From contig NZ_CP101154.1 of assembly GCF_024298905.1 (NCBI RefSeq), positions 992,001 through 1,056,000 on the forward strand: 64,000 bases of DNA, in the 5' to 3' direction. Of this stretch, positions 22,965 to 32,060 are shown in pieces. How positions within the stretch are numbered: the stretch's first letter is position 1; every line of letters starts with the position of its first letter. The DNA comes from Natronomonas marina (GTDB taxonomy: Archaea; Halobacteriota; Halobacteria; Halobacteriales; Haloarculaceae). The position numbers and the translations under genes were made by a program. The notes below the pieces were generated by a model, which saw only the letters and a list, made by a program, of their open reading frames with translations, had not been told where the DNA came from and made no database searches.

Positions 22965-23693
22965 CTACGGGGGCGTCGTCTCGCCGACGGCGTTCTCGAG
23001 CAGGTCCAGGACCCCACCGTCGTACCGCTCGTCGACGTGATTCACGTTCCAGAGCCCGGACTTTCGAATCTCCCGGCTCCGACTGTACCGACCGAGCCAT
23101 TCGCCTCGCCGGGGGTCGATCGGTCGCTCCTCGAAGTTGCTGAGGAGGGCGATAACATTCCGTTCGAGGTACGCCCGGTCGCTGTCGGCACTCGGTTCGT
23201 CGTCGAGGTTCACCCAGAGGAACGGCTGTTCGCGGACGTAGGTGCTCACCCGTCGTTCGAGGATATATTCCTCGTCACGCACCTCCGACCGCTCGCGGTC
23301 GATGCCGGACCAGCGCTCGTCCCAGTCGGGATAGTCGTCGTGGAGGGCGTGTTTCTCGATGATGGCCTCGCCGACCCGCTTGCGATACACGGAGCCGCGG
23401 TGAGCGCCCCCGTGAGCATGGTCGGAACTGCCGCTGCCCGTTCCGTAGTGCTGTTTCAGCCTGTCCCAGAGCGACGTGCTGCTCCCCGCGGACACGGCGT
23501 GCGTCCCGACCCGGGTGACGCGCGACTGGTCGGTGGAGTCGCGCGTCTCGCCCGGTTCGAGGAAGAAGTAGACGCCGCGGTCGGGCCAGTCCATGTACCC
23601 GGTGCAGTTCTTGAGCTTCCGCGTGCCGCCGACCCGTCGCTCGAGGTCGTCGAGCAGGCCATAGAAACGGTCGATGTCGTCCCGACGAGCCAT
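22965..23693 (-). CDS. GIY-YIG-like nuclease domain protein
   Basis: The protein is 242 aa. DRGVYFFLEPGE, then RVTRVGTHAVS, SLWDRLKQHYG, HRGSVYRKRVGEAI and a late acidic YLERNVIALLSNF follow the order of a GIY-YIG domain: GxY strand, Y/VxG strand, an Arg/His helix and a catalytic Glu. This is an eye-based fold call. Such stand-alone proteins are of unknown role. The start at 23693 (MARRDDIDRF) was chosen over a longer frame. A hairpin repeat (R4) lies about 60 bp upstream in its promoter region. Confidence 0.6.
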   Translation of the reverse strand: MARRDDIDRFYGLLDDLERRVGGTRKLKNCTGYMDWPDRGVYFFLEPGETRDSTDQSRVTRVGTHAVSAGSSTSLWDRLKQHYGTGSGSSDHAHGGAHRGSVYRKRVGEAIIEKHALHDDYPDWDERWSGIDRERSEVRDEEYILERRVSTYVREQPFLWVNLDDEPSADSDRAYLERNVIALLSNFEERPIDPRRGEWLGRYSRSREIRKSGLWNVNHVDERYDGGVLDLLENAVGETTPP

Positions 23694-23755
23694 TCGTGCG
23701 GTGGTCCTCTCGTCGACGCACAAAGAGTTTCACCACTCGGCGCGTGTCCCGCGCT

Positions 23756-23790
23756 GGAATCCTCGCGCTTCAGCGCGGGGAGGATGTCAA
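23756..23790 (-). repeat. Hairpin element R4 (solo copy)
   Basis: On the minus strand this reads TTGACATCCT, a stem pairing CCCCGCGC with GCGCGAGG across a TGAA loop (one G-U pair), then ATTCC. Leader and trailer match R1, but the stem has different bases and is still paired. There is no transposase gene nearby. It sits upstream of the GIY-YIG-like gene. Confidence 0.75.
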
Positions 23791-23899
23791 GGGGAGTCTG
23801 TCCCGGACACAACCACCGCCTACCGCAGGATGGCGTTGCGACGGAGGGGGCGCCCCCGGAGAGAACGGGCCTGGCCGCCAGTCGGAGGGACGGGGGCCG

Positions 23900-24580
23900 T
23901 CAGTAGATGAGTTCGTCGCTGTTCTCGGCCATGTACAGCGTGCGGGCGGCGATGTTGACGGCGTGGTCCCCGACGCGTTCGAGGTCCCGGATGGTGAGGA
24001 GCAGTCGGGACACCTCGCTCATCAGGTTCTCGATGTCCTCGCCGGAGGCGCCGGTCTCGATTTCGGTCTCGATGAGGTCCCGGACGACGGCGCTGGAGGC
24101 GTCCTCGCAGAGGGCGTCGACCTCGTCGTCGCGCTCGTCGATGGCGAAGCAGGCCTCGACGTCCTCGTCGGCGTAGGCGGCCATCGCGTCGTCTATCATC
24201 TCGAGGACGGCGTCGCCGATGCCCTGGACGTCGAGGTCGGGGTAGAGGTCCCGCTCGGCCTCGAGGGTGTAGTCGCCGAGGTTGGTCGCCAGGTCGGCGA
24301 CCCGCTCGAGGTCGGTGATTATCTTGAACGAGGCGGCGATGAAGCGGAGGTCGCCGGCCACCGGCTGCTGGAGGGCAAAGAGGTCGATACAGTCCTGCTC
24401 GAGTTCGAGGTACATCTCGTTGATCTCGTGGTCGCCCTCGATGACCTCGCGGGCGAGTTCCTCGTCCTTCGACTCCAGCGCCCGCAGACCCATCCGGACC
24501 CGGTCGATGACCACCTCGCTCATGTAGAGGACGTTCTCCCGGAGATCCGTCAGCTGTTCCTGAAACCCTTCGCGTGCCAT
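23900..24580 (-). CDS. phoU: Phosphate signalling protein PhoU
   Basis: The protein is 226 aa, a pair of PhoU three-helix bundles with the family motifs ITDLERVADLATNL and [20 protein letters not shown], the acidic metal-binding helices. It is expected to modulate the Pst transporter and phosphate response. It lies 51 bp downstream of pstB on the same strand, the usual order, and is probably cotranscribed. Confidence 0.95.
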   Translation of the reverse strand: MAREGFQEQLTDLRENVLYMSEVVIDRVRMGLRALESKDEELAREVIEGDHEINEMYLELEQDCIDLFALQQPVAGDLRFIAASFKIITDLERVADLATNLGDYTLEAERDLYPDLDVQGIGDAVLEMIDDAMAAYADEDVEACFAIDERDDEVDALCEDASSAVVRDLIETEIETGASGEDIENLMSEVSRLLLTIRDLERVGDHAVNIAARTLYMAENSDELIY

Positions 24581-24631
24581 ACGTCGCCCTGCGTCGTGCG
24601 GGTGTATGTAAGTTCGGGGAGCGCGGCCGTC

Positions 24632-25525
24632 TCAGCCGAACTTGCCGGTGATGTAGTCCTCGACGCGCTGGCTGTCGGGGTTCTCGAATATCTCGTCGGT
24701 GTCGTCGACCTCGACGAGTTCGCCGCCGGTGAGGAAGACGGCCGTCCGGTCGGAGATGCGGGCGGCCTGCTGCATGTTGTGGGTGACGATGACGACGGTG
24801 TACTCCTCGGCCAAATCGTCGATGAGGTCCTCGATCTTCGAGGTGGCGATGGGGTCCAGCGCCGAGGCGGGTTCGTCCATCAGGACCACCTCGGGGTCGG
24901 CGGCGATGGCGCGGGCGATACAGAGCCGCTGTTGCTGGCCGCCGGAGAGGTCCAGTCCCGACGAGTCGAGCTGGTCTTTCACCTCGTCCCACAGCGCCGC
25001 GTCCTTCAGCGACTGCTCGACCCGGGCGTCGACGTCGCCCTCGAAGCCCTGGACCTTCAGGCCGTAGGCGACGTTGTCGTAGATGCTCTTGGGGAAGGGG
25101 TTCGGCTCCTGGAACACCATGCCGACCTTCCGCCGCAGCGCGACCGGGTCGACGTCGTCGTCGTAGACGTTCTTGCCGCGCAAGAGGAGTTCGCCCTCGA
25201 CGCGGGCGGTGTCGATGAGGTCGTTCATCCGGTTGATACACCGGAGGAAGGTGGACTTGCCGCAGCCCGACGGCCCGATGAGCGCCGTCACCTGCTGTTC
25301 GGGGATGGAAAGCGAGATGTCGTCGAGCGCCTGCGTGTCGCCGTAGTAGACGTCGATGTTGCGGGCCTCGACGACGGTCCGGCCCGTCCCGTTGCGACCG
25401 GTGCCGCCGAGTCCCTGGGTCGGCGACTCGGTGACGCCTGCTCCCCCGGCGGTCGGGTCGGCTGTTCCCTCCTCGCGGGACGAGTCGGCTTCGGCCGTCG
25501 ACTGGGCGGTGTCCTCGGAACTCAT
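24632..25525 (-). CDS. pstB: Phosphate ABC transporter ATP-binding protein
   Basis: The protein is 297 aa. Walker A is GPSGCGKST, the Q-loop is VFQEPNPFP, the signature is [14 protein letters not shown], Walker B is VVLMDEPAS, and the H-loop is [15 protein letters not shown] and [14 protein letters not shown] are PstB hallmarks. A 50-residue Ser/Thr/Gly/acidic extension precedes the ABC domain. It energises phosphate import with PstC/PstA, which are absent from the adjoining sequence. It is the first gene of a pstB-phoU unit and is divergent from a PhoU-type regulator. Confidence 0.95.
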   Translation of the reverse strand: MSSEDTAQSTAEADSSREEGTADPTAGGAGVTESPTQGLGGTGRNGTGRTVVEARNIDVYYGDTQALDDISLSIPEQQVTALIGPSGCGKSTFLRCINRMNDLIDTARVEGELLLRGKNVYDDDVDPVALRRKVGMVFQEPNPFPKSIYDNVAYGLKVQGFEGDVDARVEQSLKDAALWDEVKDQLDSSGLDLSGGQQQRLCIARAIAADPEVVLMDEPASALDPIATSKIEDLIDDLAEEYTVVIVTHNMQQAARISDRTAVFLTGGELVEVDDTDEIFENPDSQRVEDYITGKFG

Positions 25526-25750
25526 TGGTTGTCTCGAGGGGGCCTCCCCGCGGCCCCGTTGACAGACGCGAGTGCCCCCACTCGTAAATACTGTTCTATT
25601 ATCGCTATTTATTACTATATATCCCAGCCTATCGCGGCCATCATCGCCCCTTTCGCGTCTTTTCCGTCGATTTCGGCGTTTCGGGTCGCTCACTACCCCA
25701 ACCCCTATATATTCCATCAGAGATTTATATCGTCGGCAAGTAGCGCTCGT
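25526..25750. promoter_or_regulatory. AT-rich divergent promoter region of pstB and the PhoU-type regulator
   Basis: This is one of the most AT-rich non-coding stretches in the core region (CTATTTATTACTATATAT at 25605-25622). GATTTATAT at 25722-25730 sits 20-30 bp before the rightward ATG at 25751 and is its likely TATA box. pstB has no box at leaderless distance, so its transcript probably has a leader starting near the A+T tract. Phosphate control is inferred from the genes. Confidence 0.55.
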
Positions 25751-26746
25751 ATGGAAACCCGCAAGGTGCAGGTGACGGGGGGGTCGACCTACACGGTCTC
25801 GTTGCCGAAGGACTGGGCGACCGGCAACGACATCAGCGGCGGCAGCGTCGTCGAGTTCTACCCCGAGGAGGACTCGCTCCTGCTGACGCCCCGCCAGGAC
25901 GAGGAGAAGGTCGAGGGCACGCTGGACGTCTCGGGGCTGGAGGGCGACGAACTGACGCGGACGGTCGTGACGATGTACGTCAGCGGGTTCGACATCATCA
26001 CGCTGGAGGCCTCCCGCGTCAGCGCCGCCCAGCGCCGCACGATACGAGAGACGACGCAGGGACTCGTCGGCCTGGAGGTCATCGGCGAGACCGCAGAGCA
26101 CGTCCAGTTGCAGGACCTGCTGGACTCCTCGGAGCTGTCGATGCACAACGCCATCACCCGGATGCGGCTGGTCTCGACGACGATGCTGTCGGACGCCGTC
26201 ACCGCCCTGCTGGAGAACGACGACGACCTCGCGGCCGACGTCGTCCAGCGCGACGATGACGTCGACCGGCTGTGGTCGATGGTCTCGCGGGTGTTCCGGT
26301 CGGTGCTCCGGGACCCCAGCGCCGCCGCGACGGTCGGCCTGGACCGGGAGACCTGCTTCGACTACCACTCCAGCGCCCGCCAGCTCGAGCGCGTCGGCGA
26401 CCACGCGACGAAGATAGCCACCCACGCCGAGACGATGGCCGCACCGCCCGAGGCCGCCGCCGACGCCATCGCGGACCTCCACGAGGAGGCCAGCGATGTC
26501 GTCGAGATGGCGATGGACGCGCTGCTCGAGGACGACCCCGACCGCGCGACGCAACTGGCCAACGACGCCCGCCAGCGCGTCACGGAGATCGACGAACTGG
26601 CGCGGGCCGTCGACGAGGAGATACGCGAACTGGAACCACAGGAAGCCCAGTTGCTCGGCCTGGTCGTCGACTCGCTGTCCCGGAGCGCCGACTACGGCGG
26701 CAACATCGCCGAGACCGCACTCCAGAAGGCCGCGCCGCGCCCCTGA
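25751..26746 (+). CDS. Phosphate uptake regulator: AbrB/SpoVT domain fused to PhoU domain
   Basis: The protein is 331 aa. Residues 1-45 ([27 protein letters not shown]) form an AbrB/SpoVT swapped-hairpin DNA-binding domain. Residues about 120-325 form PhoU-like helices ([39 protein letters not shown]). Such archaeal PhoU-type regulators are thought to control phosphate genes. It is divergent from pstB-phoU across a shared AT-rich promoter, so it is a likely direct regulator. The ATG lies 20-30 bp after a TATA box. Confidence 0.9.
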   Translation: METRKVQVTGGSTYTVSLPKDWATGNDISGGSVVEFYPEEDSLLLTPRQDEEKVEGTLDVSGLEGDELTRTVVTMYVSGFDIITLEASRVSAAQRRTIRETTQGLVGLEVIGETAEHVQLQDLLDSSELSMHNAITRMRLVSTTMLSDAVTALLENDDDLAADVVQRDDDVDRLWSMVSRVFRSVLRDPSAAATVGLDRETCFDYHSSARQLERVGDHATKIATHAETMAAPPEAAADAIADLHEEASDVVEMAMDALLEDDPDRATQLANDARQRVTEIDELARAVDEEIRELEPQEAQLLGLVVDSLSRSADYGGNIAETALQKAAPRP

Positions 26747-26788
26747 GCGGGCGCGGTTCTTTTTGTACGTGCCGTCCGTGGTCCCGGT

Positions 26789-27469
26789 ATGCTCACCGAG
26801 TTGCGCGACGGGGTCTGGTGCTACGAGTGCAAGGGCGTCAACGCCTACCTCGTCGCCGACGGTGACGGCATCACCGTCGTCGACGCGGGGACGCCGTTCG
26901 ACGCCGCCCGCGTCGAGGGCGCCGTCGACGCGGCCGGATACGACCTCTCGGCGGTGAACCGGGTGCTCGTGACCCACTACGACTTCGACCACGTCGGCTC
27001 GGTCGCGAAACTCTCCGTCGACGCGCCGGTGTACGTCGGCCACGAGGACGCCGACCTCCTGACCGGGCAGGGCCGCCCGCCGCTGACCGGCGCGAAACCG
27101 CTCCTCCAGTTGGCCCTCGGGCCGCTGGTCCCGGACGTGCCCACGGACCGGGTCCGCCGGGTCGAGGACGGCGACGAGATGGGCGGCTTCACCGCCTACC
27201 ACACCCCCGGCCACACGCCCGGCCACGTCGCCTACGTCCACGAGGAGCGGGAGGCGGCCTTCCTCGGCGACCTCGTCGTCGAGCGTGACGGCCGGCTCCG
27301 ACCCTCGCCGTGGTTCATCTCCTACGACACCGACGCGGTCGAACGCAGCGTCGGCGACCTCGCCGAGCGGGCGCCGCCCTTCGAGGCGCTCGGGATGGGC
27401 CACGGGACGCCCTTCGAGCGCGGCGGCGGCCAGCGGCTCTCGGAGTTGGCCGACTCCCTCGACGGTTAG
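26789..27469 (+). CDS. Metallo-beta-lactamase-fold hydrolase
   Basis: The protein is 226 aa. The MBL core is [11 protein letters not shown], then [12 protein letters not shown] and FLGDLVV, with a late GHGTP. The usual HxHxDH is HYDFDH here, so the second His is Asp, a variant known in some subfamilies. The substrate is unknown. The ATG at 26789 follows the PhoU-type regulator by 42 bp. Its stop overlaps the convergent gene at 27466 by 4 bp. Confidence 0.88.
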   Translation: MLTELRDGVWCYECKGVNAYLVADGDGITVVDAGTPFDAARVEGAVDAAGYDLSAVNRVLVTHYDFDHVGSVAKLSVDAPVYVGHEDADLLTGQGRPPLTGAKPLLQLALGPLVPDVPTDRVRRVEDGDEMGGFTAYHTPGHTPGHVAYVHEEREAAFLGDLVVERDGRLRPSPWFISYDTDAVERSVGDLAERAPPFEALGMGHGTPFERGGGQRLSELADSLDG

Positions 27470-27786
27470 ACGATCTCCTCGGCAACCGCCTCGGGCCCGA
27501 GCAACTCGGGGTCGACGATGTGGCCCGCCTGCCCCTTGACGAACTCGGGGACAGAATCGCGGCTGTAGACGACCACCCGGAGGTCGGGATTGAGGTCGAC
27601 CGCTATCGGGACGCTCGTCGCCAGGCCGGCGTCGGTCACGACGAGGACGTCCGCCTCGACGATGCCGGCCTCCTCGAGGGCGGGGCGGTTCGCGGTCCCG
27701 GCGGCGAAGCGCACGTCGGCGCCGCGGTCCGCCAGCGCCTCGCCCAGGCCGTCGGGGTCGTCCCCGGCGACGACGACCCTACTCAT
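27466..27786 (-). CDS. TrkA-N-like small Rossmann protein downstream of guaA
   Basis: The protein is 106 aa. [20 protein letters not shown] and a second strand-loop [18 protein letters not shown] give a short Rossmann-like TrkA-N fold without a full nucleotide-binding domain. The ATG overlaps the end of guaA by 8 bp, so it is translationally coupled to it. It is found in the pyrG-guaA unit. No enzymatic residue is visible; a regulatory or structural role is a guess. Confidence 0.75.
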   Translation of the reverse strand: MSRVVVAGDDPDGLGEALADRGADVRFAAGTANRPALEEAGIVEADVLVVTDAGLATSVPIAVDLNPDLRVVVYSRDSVPEFVKGQAGHIVDPELLGPEAVAEEIV

Positions 27787-28696
27787 ATTCGATGGTGGCC
27801 GGCGGCTTGTGCGTCACGTCGTAGACGACGCGCGAGACGTTGTCGTGGGTCCCGGTGATGCGCGACTGGATGCGCTGGAGCGTTTCCCAGTCTATCTCCT
27901 GGGCGCGGGCGGTCATGCCGTCGCGGGACTCCACCGAGCGGACGGAGACGACCCACCCGTGGACTCGGTTGTCGCCCTTGACGCCGGTGGCCTTCCCAAG
28001 CACCGCCGCCAGCGCCTGCCAGGGTTCGTACGCCCCGAGTTCCTCCTCGACGACGTGGTTGGCCTCGCGGGCCACCTCGAGTTTCTCCTCGGTCACCTCG
28101 CCCAGCACGCGGACGGCGAGACCGGGACCGGGGAACGGCATCCGCTCGGAGACGACCTCTTCGAGGTCCAGTTCGCGGGCGACCTCCCGGACCTCGTCCT
28201 TGTAGAGGTCCCGCATGGGTTCGACGATGCCCTCGAAGTCGATCCGTTCGGGCAGGCCACCGACGTTGTGGTGGGACTTGATGGTGCCCTCCGACTCGAT
28301 GCGGTCGGGGTAGATGGTGCCCTGCACGAGGTAGTCGGCGTCGACCTCGCGGGCGACGGTCTCGAACTCGCGGATGAACTGCTCGCCGATGACGTGGCGC
28401 TTCTCCTCGGGGTCGGTCACGCCCGAGAGGGCGTCGAGGAAGCGCTCGCGGGCGTCGACGATGCGGAGGCCCTCCATGTAGGCGAACGTCTCGCGGACGC
28501 CCTCGGTTTCGCCCTTCCGCATCAGGCCGGTGTCGACGTAGACGGGCGTCAACTGGGCGCCGACGGCCTCGTAGGCCAGGGCGGCGGCCGTCGAGGAGTC
28601 GACGCCGCCCGACAGCGCGATGACGGCGTTGTCGTCGCCGATCTCGTCGGCGATGGCCGCGATCTGCTCGTCGATGAACGTCCCGGGGTCGACCAT
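27779..28696 (-). CDS. guaA: GMP synthase ATP-pyrophosphatase subunit
   Basis: The protein is 305 aa, the archaeal stand-alone subunit B. The PP-loop is [12 protein letters not shown] at residues 28-39. [20 protein letters not shown] and the C-terminal [11 protein letters not shown] are diagnostic. It converts XMP to GMP with ammonia from a separate glutaminase subunit, which is not in the window. Its ATG overlaps the pyrG stop by one base (TGATG), so the two are coupled, and it overlaps the following small gene by 8 bp. Confidence 0.95.
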   Translation of the reverse strand: MVDPGTFIDEQIAAIADEIGDDNAVIALSGGVDSSTAAALAYEAVGAQLTPVYVDTGLMRKGETEGVRETFAYMEGLRIVDARERFLDALSGVTDPEEKRHVIGEQFIREFETVAREVDADYLVQGTIYPDRIESEGTIKSHHNVGGLPERIDFEGIVEPMRDLYKDEVREVARELDLEEVVSERMPFPGPGLAVRVLGEVTEEKLEVAREANHVVEEELGAYEPWQALAAVLGKATGVKGDNRVHGWVVSVRSVESRDGMTARAQEIDWETLQRIQSRITGTHDNVSRVVYDVTHKPPATIEYE

Positions 28697-30342
28697 CAGG
28701 CCGTCACCTCGCCGGTGTCGGTCTCGACGCCCTCGAGTATCGTCTCGACCAGCGCCAGGAAGGGCGGCGAGGCCCGCCCGGGACGGGAGCGGAACTCGGG
28801 GTGGAACTGCGTCCCGAGGAAGAACGGGTGGTCGGGCAACTCGAGTATCTCCATCCGGTTGCCCGCCCGCCCGGAGAAGACCAGCCCCGCGTCCTCGAGG
28901 CGGTCGATGTACTCGGGGTTGACCTCGTAGCGGTGCCGGTGGCGCTCGGTGCAGGCGTCGGCACCGTATATCTCGTGGGCCAGGGTCCCCGGTTCGATGT
29001 CGGTCTCGTGGGCGCCGAGTCGCATCGTCCCGCCCATGTCCTCGATCTCGTACTGTTCGGGCAGGATGTCGATGACCGGGTGGGGCGTGTCCTCGTCCAT
29101 CTCGGCGGAGTGGGCGCCCTCGAACCCGCAGACGTTCCGTGCGACGTCGACGACGGCCATCTGGAAGCCGAGACAGAGCCCCAGGAAGGGAACGCCGTTC
29201 TCGCGGGCGTACCGGACGGCGTCGATTTTCCCCTCGGTGCCGCGGGCTCCGAAGCCGCCGGGGACGATGACCCCGTCGGCGCGGTGGAGCCGCTCGGCGT
29301 GAGCCTCGTCCATCTCGTCGGCGTCGACCCACAGCACCTCGACCTCGGTGTTGGTCTCGAAGCCGGCGTGCTTCAGTGCCTCGTGGATCGAGAGATAGGC
29401 GTCCTCGAGGGCGTACTTGCCGACCAGCGCGATTTCGACCGTGTCGGTCGTCTCCTGTGTGACGATGTCGCGCCACTCGTTTTCCCGCTCGTCGGCCGGC
29501 ACTGCCTCCGACGCCAGGCCGAGTTCGCGCATCACGTACTCGTCGAGGCCCTCGTCTTCGACCATCAGCGGGACGTGGTAGATGTCCTCGACGTCGGGGT
29601 TCGAGAAGACGGCGTCGGTCGGGACGTCGCAGAACAGCGCGATCTTCTCCTTGGTCTCGGGGTCGAGGCGGTCGTCGCACCGGCCGACGAGGATGTCCGG
29701 CTGGAGACCGATAGAACGGAGTTCCTTGACGGAGTGTTGGGTCGGCTTGGTCTTCTGCTCGCCGTTCTTCGAGTAGGGGACCAGCGTGACGTGGGTAAAG
29801 AGGATGTCCTCGTCGTCTTCCTCGTGGGCGAACTGCCGGAGCGCCTCGAGGTACGGCATGCTCTCGATGTCGCCGACCGTGCCGCCGACCTCGATGAGAC
29901 AGATGTCGTGGCCCTCGGCGGCCTCCCGGATGCGCCGCTTGATGTCGTCGGTGATGTGGGGAATGATCTGGACGGTCTTGCCCAGGTAGTCGCCGGCGCG
30001 TTCCTTCTCGATGACGTGGCGGTAGGTCTTGCCCGTCGTGACGTTGTGATCGAACGTCATGTCGATGTCGAGGAACCGCTCGTAGTTCCCCAGATCGAGG
30101 TCGACCTCGCCGCCGTCCTTCAGGACGTACACCTCGCCGTGCTGGTAGGGGTTCATCGTCCCCGCGTCGACGTTGAGGTAGGGGTCTATCTTCACCGCCG
30201 TCACGTCGAAGCCGGCGTTGGCGAGCAGTCGGCCGGTGCTCGCCGCGGTGATGCCCTTGCCCAACCCGGACATCACGCCGCCGGTGACGAAGATGAACTT
30301 GTTCCCCAGCGAGGGGTCGTACTCAGTAAGCTCCGTCGGCAT
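28696..30342 (-). CDS. pyrG: CTP synthase
   Basis: The protein is 548 aa, converting UTP to CTP with glutamine. The synthetase domain starts [20 protein letters not shown]. The class I glutaminase has Cys in [14 protein letters not shown] and His-Glu in [11 protein letters not shown]. Full length, with intact catalytic residues. It is the first gene of the pyrG-guaA-small-gene unit on the minus strand. A 190-bp non-coding gap separates it from the AT-rich patch that follows. Confidence 0.97.
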   Translation of the reverse strand: MPTELTEYDPSLGNKFIFVTGGVMSGLGKGITAASTGRLLANAGFDVTAVKIDPYLNVDAGTMNPYQHGEVYVLKDGGEVDLDLGNYERFLDIDMTFDHNVTTGKTYRHVIEKERAGDYLGKTVQIIPHITDDIKRRIREAAEGHDICLIEVGGTVGDIESMPYLEALRQFAHEEDDEDILFTHVTLVPYSKNGEQKTKPTQHSVKELRSIGLQPDILVGRCDDRLDPETKEKIALFCDVPTDAVFSNPDVEDIYHVPLMVEDEGLDEYVMRELGLASEAVPADERENEWRDIVTQETTDTVEIALVGKYALEDAYLSIHEALKHAGFETNTEVEVLWVDADEMDEAHAERLHRADGVIVPGGFGARGTEGKIDAVRYARENGVPFLGLCLGFQMAVVDVARNVCGFEGAHSAEMDEDTPHPVIDILPEQYEIEDMGGTMRLGAHETDIEPGTLAHEIYGADACTERHRHRYEVNPEYIDRLEDAGLVFSGRAGNRMEILELPDHPFFLGTQFHPEFRSRPGRASPPFLALVETILEGVETDTGEVTA

Positions 30343-30534
30343 ACTGACGGTGCGCGAGCGTCCGACTAAACCGTTACGGACCCGTCGCCCTCCCTGGACG
30401 ACCGGTCGGTCGGCTGACCGAGAGCCCCGGCAGGATGCTCCGTCCGGTGCGCAGGCAGACGAATCATTCGTACAGTTCGGATGTTAAACGGCTGGAAGTA
30501 TATAGAACAATAGTTCCCACATTCCGATACAAAC

Positions 30535-31224
30535 CTAACAGGTTGAGCCTGTGACAACACAACTTAGGCCGGCTGCCACAGCCACGAAAATGGCAATTAT
30601 TATGAACAGGACTGCTTCGCCGATTTCTTCGTCCATGATATTTTTATTAGCCCATTCCATCATATCCTCCATTGCATCTTGCATTTCTCCAGACGTTGGG
30701 GTTCCGCTTGGAGTACATGTGCTAAAACAGATCCCTGCTGTTTCTTGACCGATCTCGAAACAAAGGTTCCCGTTGAAAGGATTCTCTCGAACTCCTATCC
30801 AAAACTGATGGTCAAAAGTAATCCCTTCATCAAGTTTCGTTCTCTCAAAGGTGATATCCACAGCCGCATCAAGGTCGCGAGTATTATCCGGGCCACAGGA
30901 ACGGTTTGCGTTTGAATCTACATACGACGTAGATAGGCAATATTCTTCTCCAAATAAGCTGACCTTTTGACAGGCACTAATGGGGAACGGACCTGAAGAG
31001 GAGGTTGATTGGACTCCACTAGGCGAACACTCTGCGTCGTGAACGTCTTCAAAATAATCATGCGCCTCAGAGTCAGTCATCCCCGCATCTTTTAACTCTT
31101 GAATATAATCAGTACAATATTCGTAGTATGGATATCTGGCACTGACAACTTTTGTCAAAATACCGCTTGCAGCCATCCCACTAGTACTCAGTGCAGCTGT
31201 TCGGAACACATCTCTCCGTTTCAT
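30535..31224 (-). CDS. Cys-rich Tat-signal protein with C-terminal membrane helix
   Basis: The protein is 229 aa, encoded in DNA far more AT-rich than its neighbours. It begins MKRRDVFRTAALSTSGMAAS, a twin-arginine-like signal. Ten cysteines are scattered through the chain. The last 30 residues are a long hydrophobic helix (AVLFIIIAIFVAVAAGLSC) ending in Cys. It resembles no family I know. Secreted Cys-rich halocin precursors have a Tat leader and Cys-rich C-terminus, but there is no sequence match I can claim. It is divergent from the degenerate M48-like gene across an AT-rich promoter. Confidence 0.6.
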   Translation of the reverse strand: MKRRDVFRTAALSTSGMAASGILTKVVSARYPYYEYCTDYIQELKDAGMTDSEAHDYFEDVHDAECSPSGVQSTSSSGPFPISACQKVSLFGEEYCLSTSYVDSNANRSCGPDNTRDLDAAVDITFERTKLDEGITFDHQFWIGVRENPFNGNLCFEIGQETAGICFSTCTPSGTPTSGEMQDAMEDMMEWANKNIMDEEIGEAVLFIIIAIFVAVAAGLSCVVTGSTC

Positions 31225-31303
31225 ATTACAAGATACTTTTTCTGTATATTAAATATTGTCTTTAGATAAAATATATTAATGAATGGGTGATTTGTAGGGC
31301 ATA

Positions 31304-31981
31304 ATGACCGGACAAGTCGCGTCATCCATCGCCGTAAGTATAATCGCTCTACCGGTGGCGATCGCTGCGACGTGGACGATATACGTGGCTACCGGCTACG
31401 TCGTCTGGGCGGTGAAAGGATCGGCCACCGATCTCGAAGCCGACATCGACGTTCCGCCGGCGGATCAAAAGAGAGATGCGAAGGTGAAGGTCATCGACAG
31501 CCGGTGGGTCTCGGCGACGCGGTTCAGCACCATCACCCCGCGATGGATGGTGAGTTCGGCCGCTGTAACGTCGCTCTCGAGAGCCCAGCGGGACTGTCTG
31601 GTTTCACACGAGGTGTCCTACGTCCACAGCAGAGGTCCGTGGATCTATTACGGGACGGCAGCGGTAGGAGCCCTGCCCGTGTTCTTTGCGCCCGAGTTGA
31701 TTGCCACCGTCGTGTCCGGGGTTCCGCCACTCGTCTCGGTGGTACTGGTGGCCGTCGGGGACTTCGCCGTCTGCCTGCCGGCGGTCAAACGGTGGCTGGT
31801 CTACCGGGCGGACCGCCGGGCAGCGGCGAACTGTGACACCGAGACGTATCTCGACTTCCTCGAAACCACGGCACGAGTCGAACCGTCCCGGCCGGTCTGG
31901 CTCCGGTGGCTGACACCGACCCCAAAGCGGCGGCTCGAAAAGTTCCGGGATCACGTTTCTGCGGGCGAAACTGCGGATTGA
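31304..31981 (+). CDS. Degenerate M48/M56-like membrane protein
   Basis: The protein is 225 aa with one N-terminal and two internal hydrophobic segments. ATRFSTITPRWMVSSAAVTS followed by LSRAQRDCLVSHEVSYVHSR matches the region before and at the zinc site of HtpX/M48-type proteases. There the motif would be HExxH, but here it is HEVSY, so the second His is Tyr. It is probably catalytically inactive. The ATG at 31304 follows an AT-rich region shared with the divergent Cys-rich protein. It may be a partner or immunity factor for that protein, which is inference. Confidence 0.55.
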   Translation: MTGQVASSIAVSIIALPVAIAATWTIYVATGYVVWAVKGSATDLEADIDVPPADQKRDAKVKVIDSRWVSATRFSTITPRWMVSSAAVTSLSRAQRDCLVSHEVSYVHSRGPWIYYGTAAVGALPVFFAPELIATVVSGVPPLVSVVLVAVGDFAVCLPAVKRWLVYRADRRAAANCDTETYLDFLETTARVEPSRPVWLRWLTPTPKRRLEKFRDHVSAGETAD

Positions 31982-32010
31982 TCCGCCGAGAAACACGGTA
32001 GGACCGGCGC

Positions 32011-32060
32011 TTGACATCCTCCCACCCCTGAAGGGGTGGGCTTCCGCTCGCTACGTGTCA
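32011..32060 (+). repeat. Hairpin element R3 (solo copy) overlapping a stop codon
   Basis: TTGACATCCT is followed by CCCACCCC/GGGGTGGG with a TGAA loop and CTTCCGCTCGCTACGTGTCA. The last 20 bases are identical to those of R2. The terminal TCA is the stop of the minus-strand gene at 32058. No transposase lies beside it. Confidence 0.8.

Noticed and set aside
22659-23100. Several frames with 90-150 codons
   Set aside because: Arg/Pro/Ser-rich translations typical of shadow frames in GC-rich DNA; the real gene on the minus strand explains the 3' part.
23696-25750. In-frame extension upstream of the PhoU-type regulator
   Set aside because: It is antisense to phoU and pstB and lacks a promoter; the ATG at 25751 follows a TATA box and gives the expected AbrB start.
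28801-30369. 522-codon plus-strand frame opposite pyrG
   Set aside because: Exact antisense of CTP synthase; Val/Asp/Gly-rich shadow without motifs.
30535-31224. Naming the Cys-rich protein as a halocin
   Set aside because: Only the general layout (Tat leader, Cys-rich, hydrophobic end) is similar; no sequence match can be claimed, so it is left as unknown.
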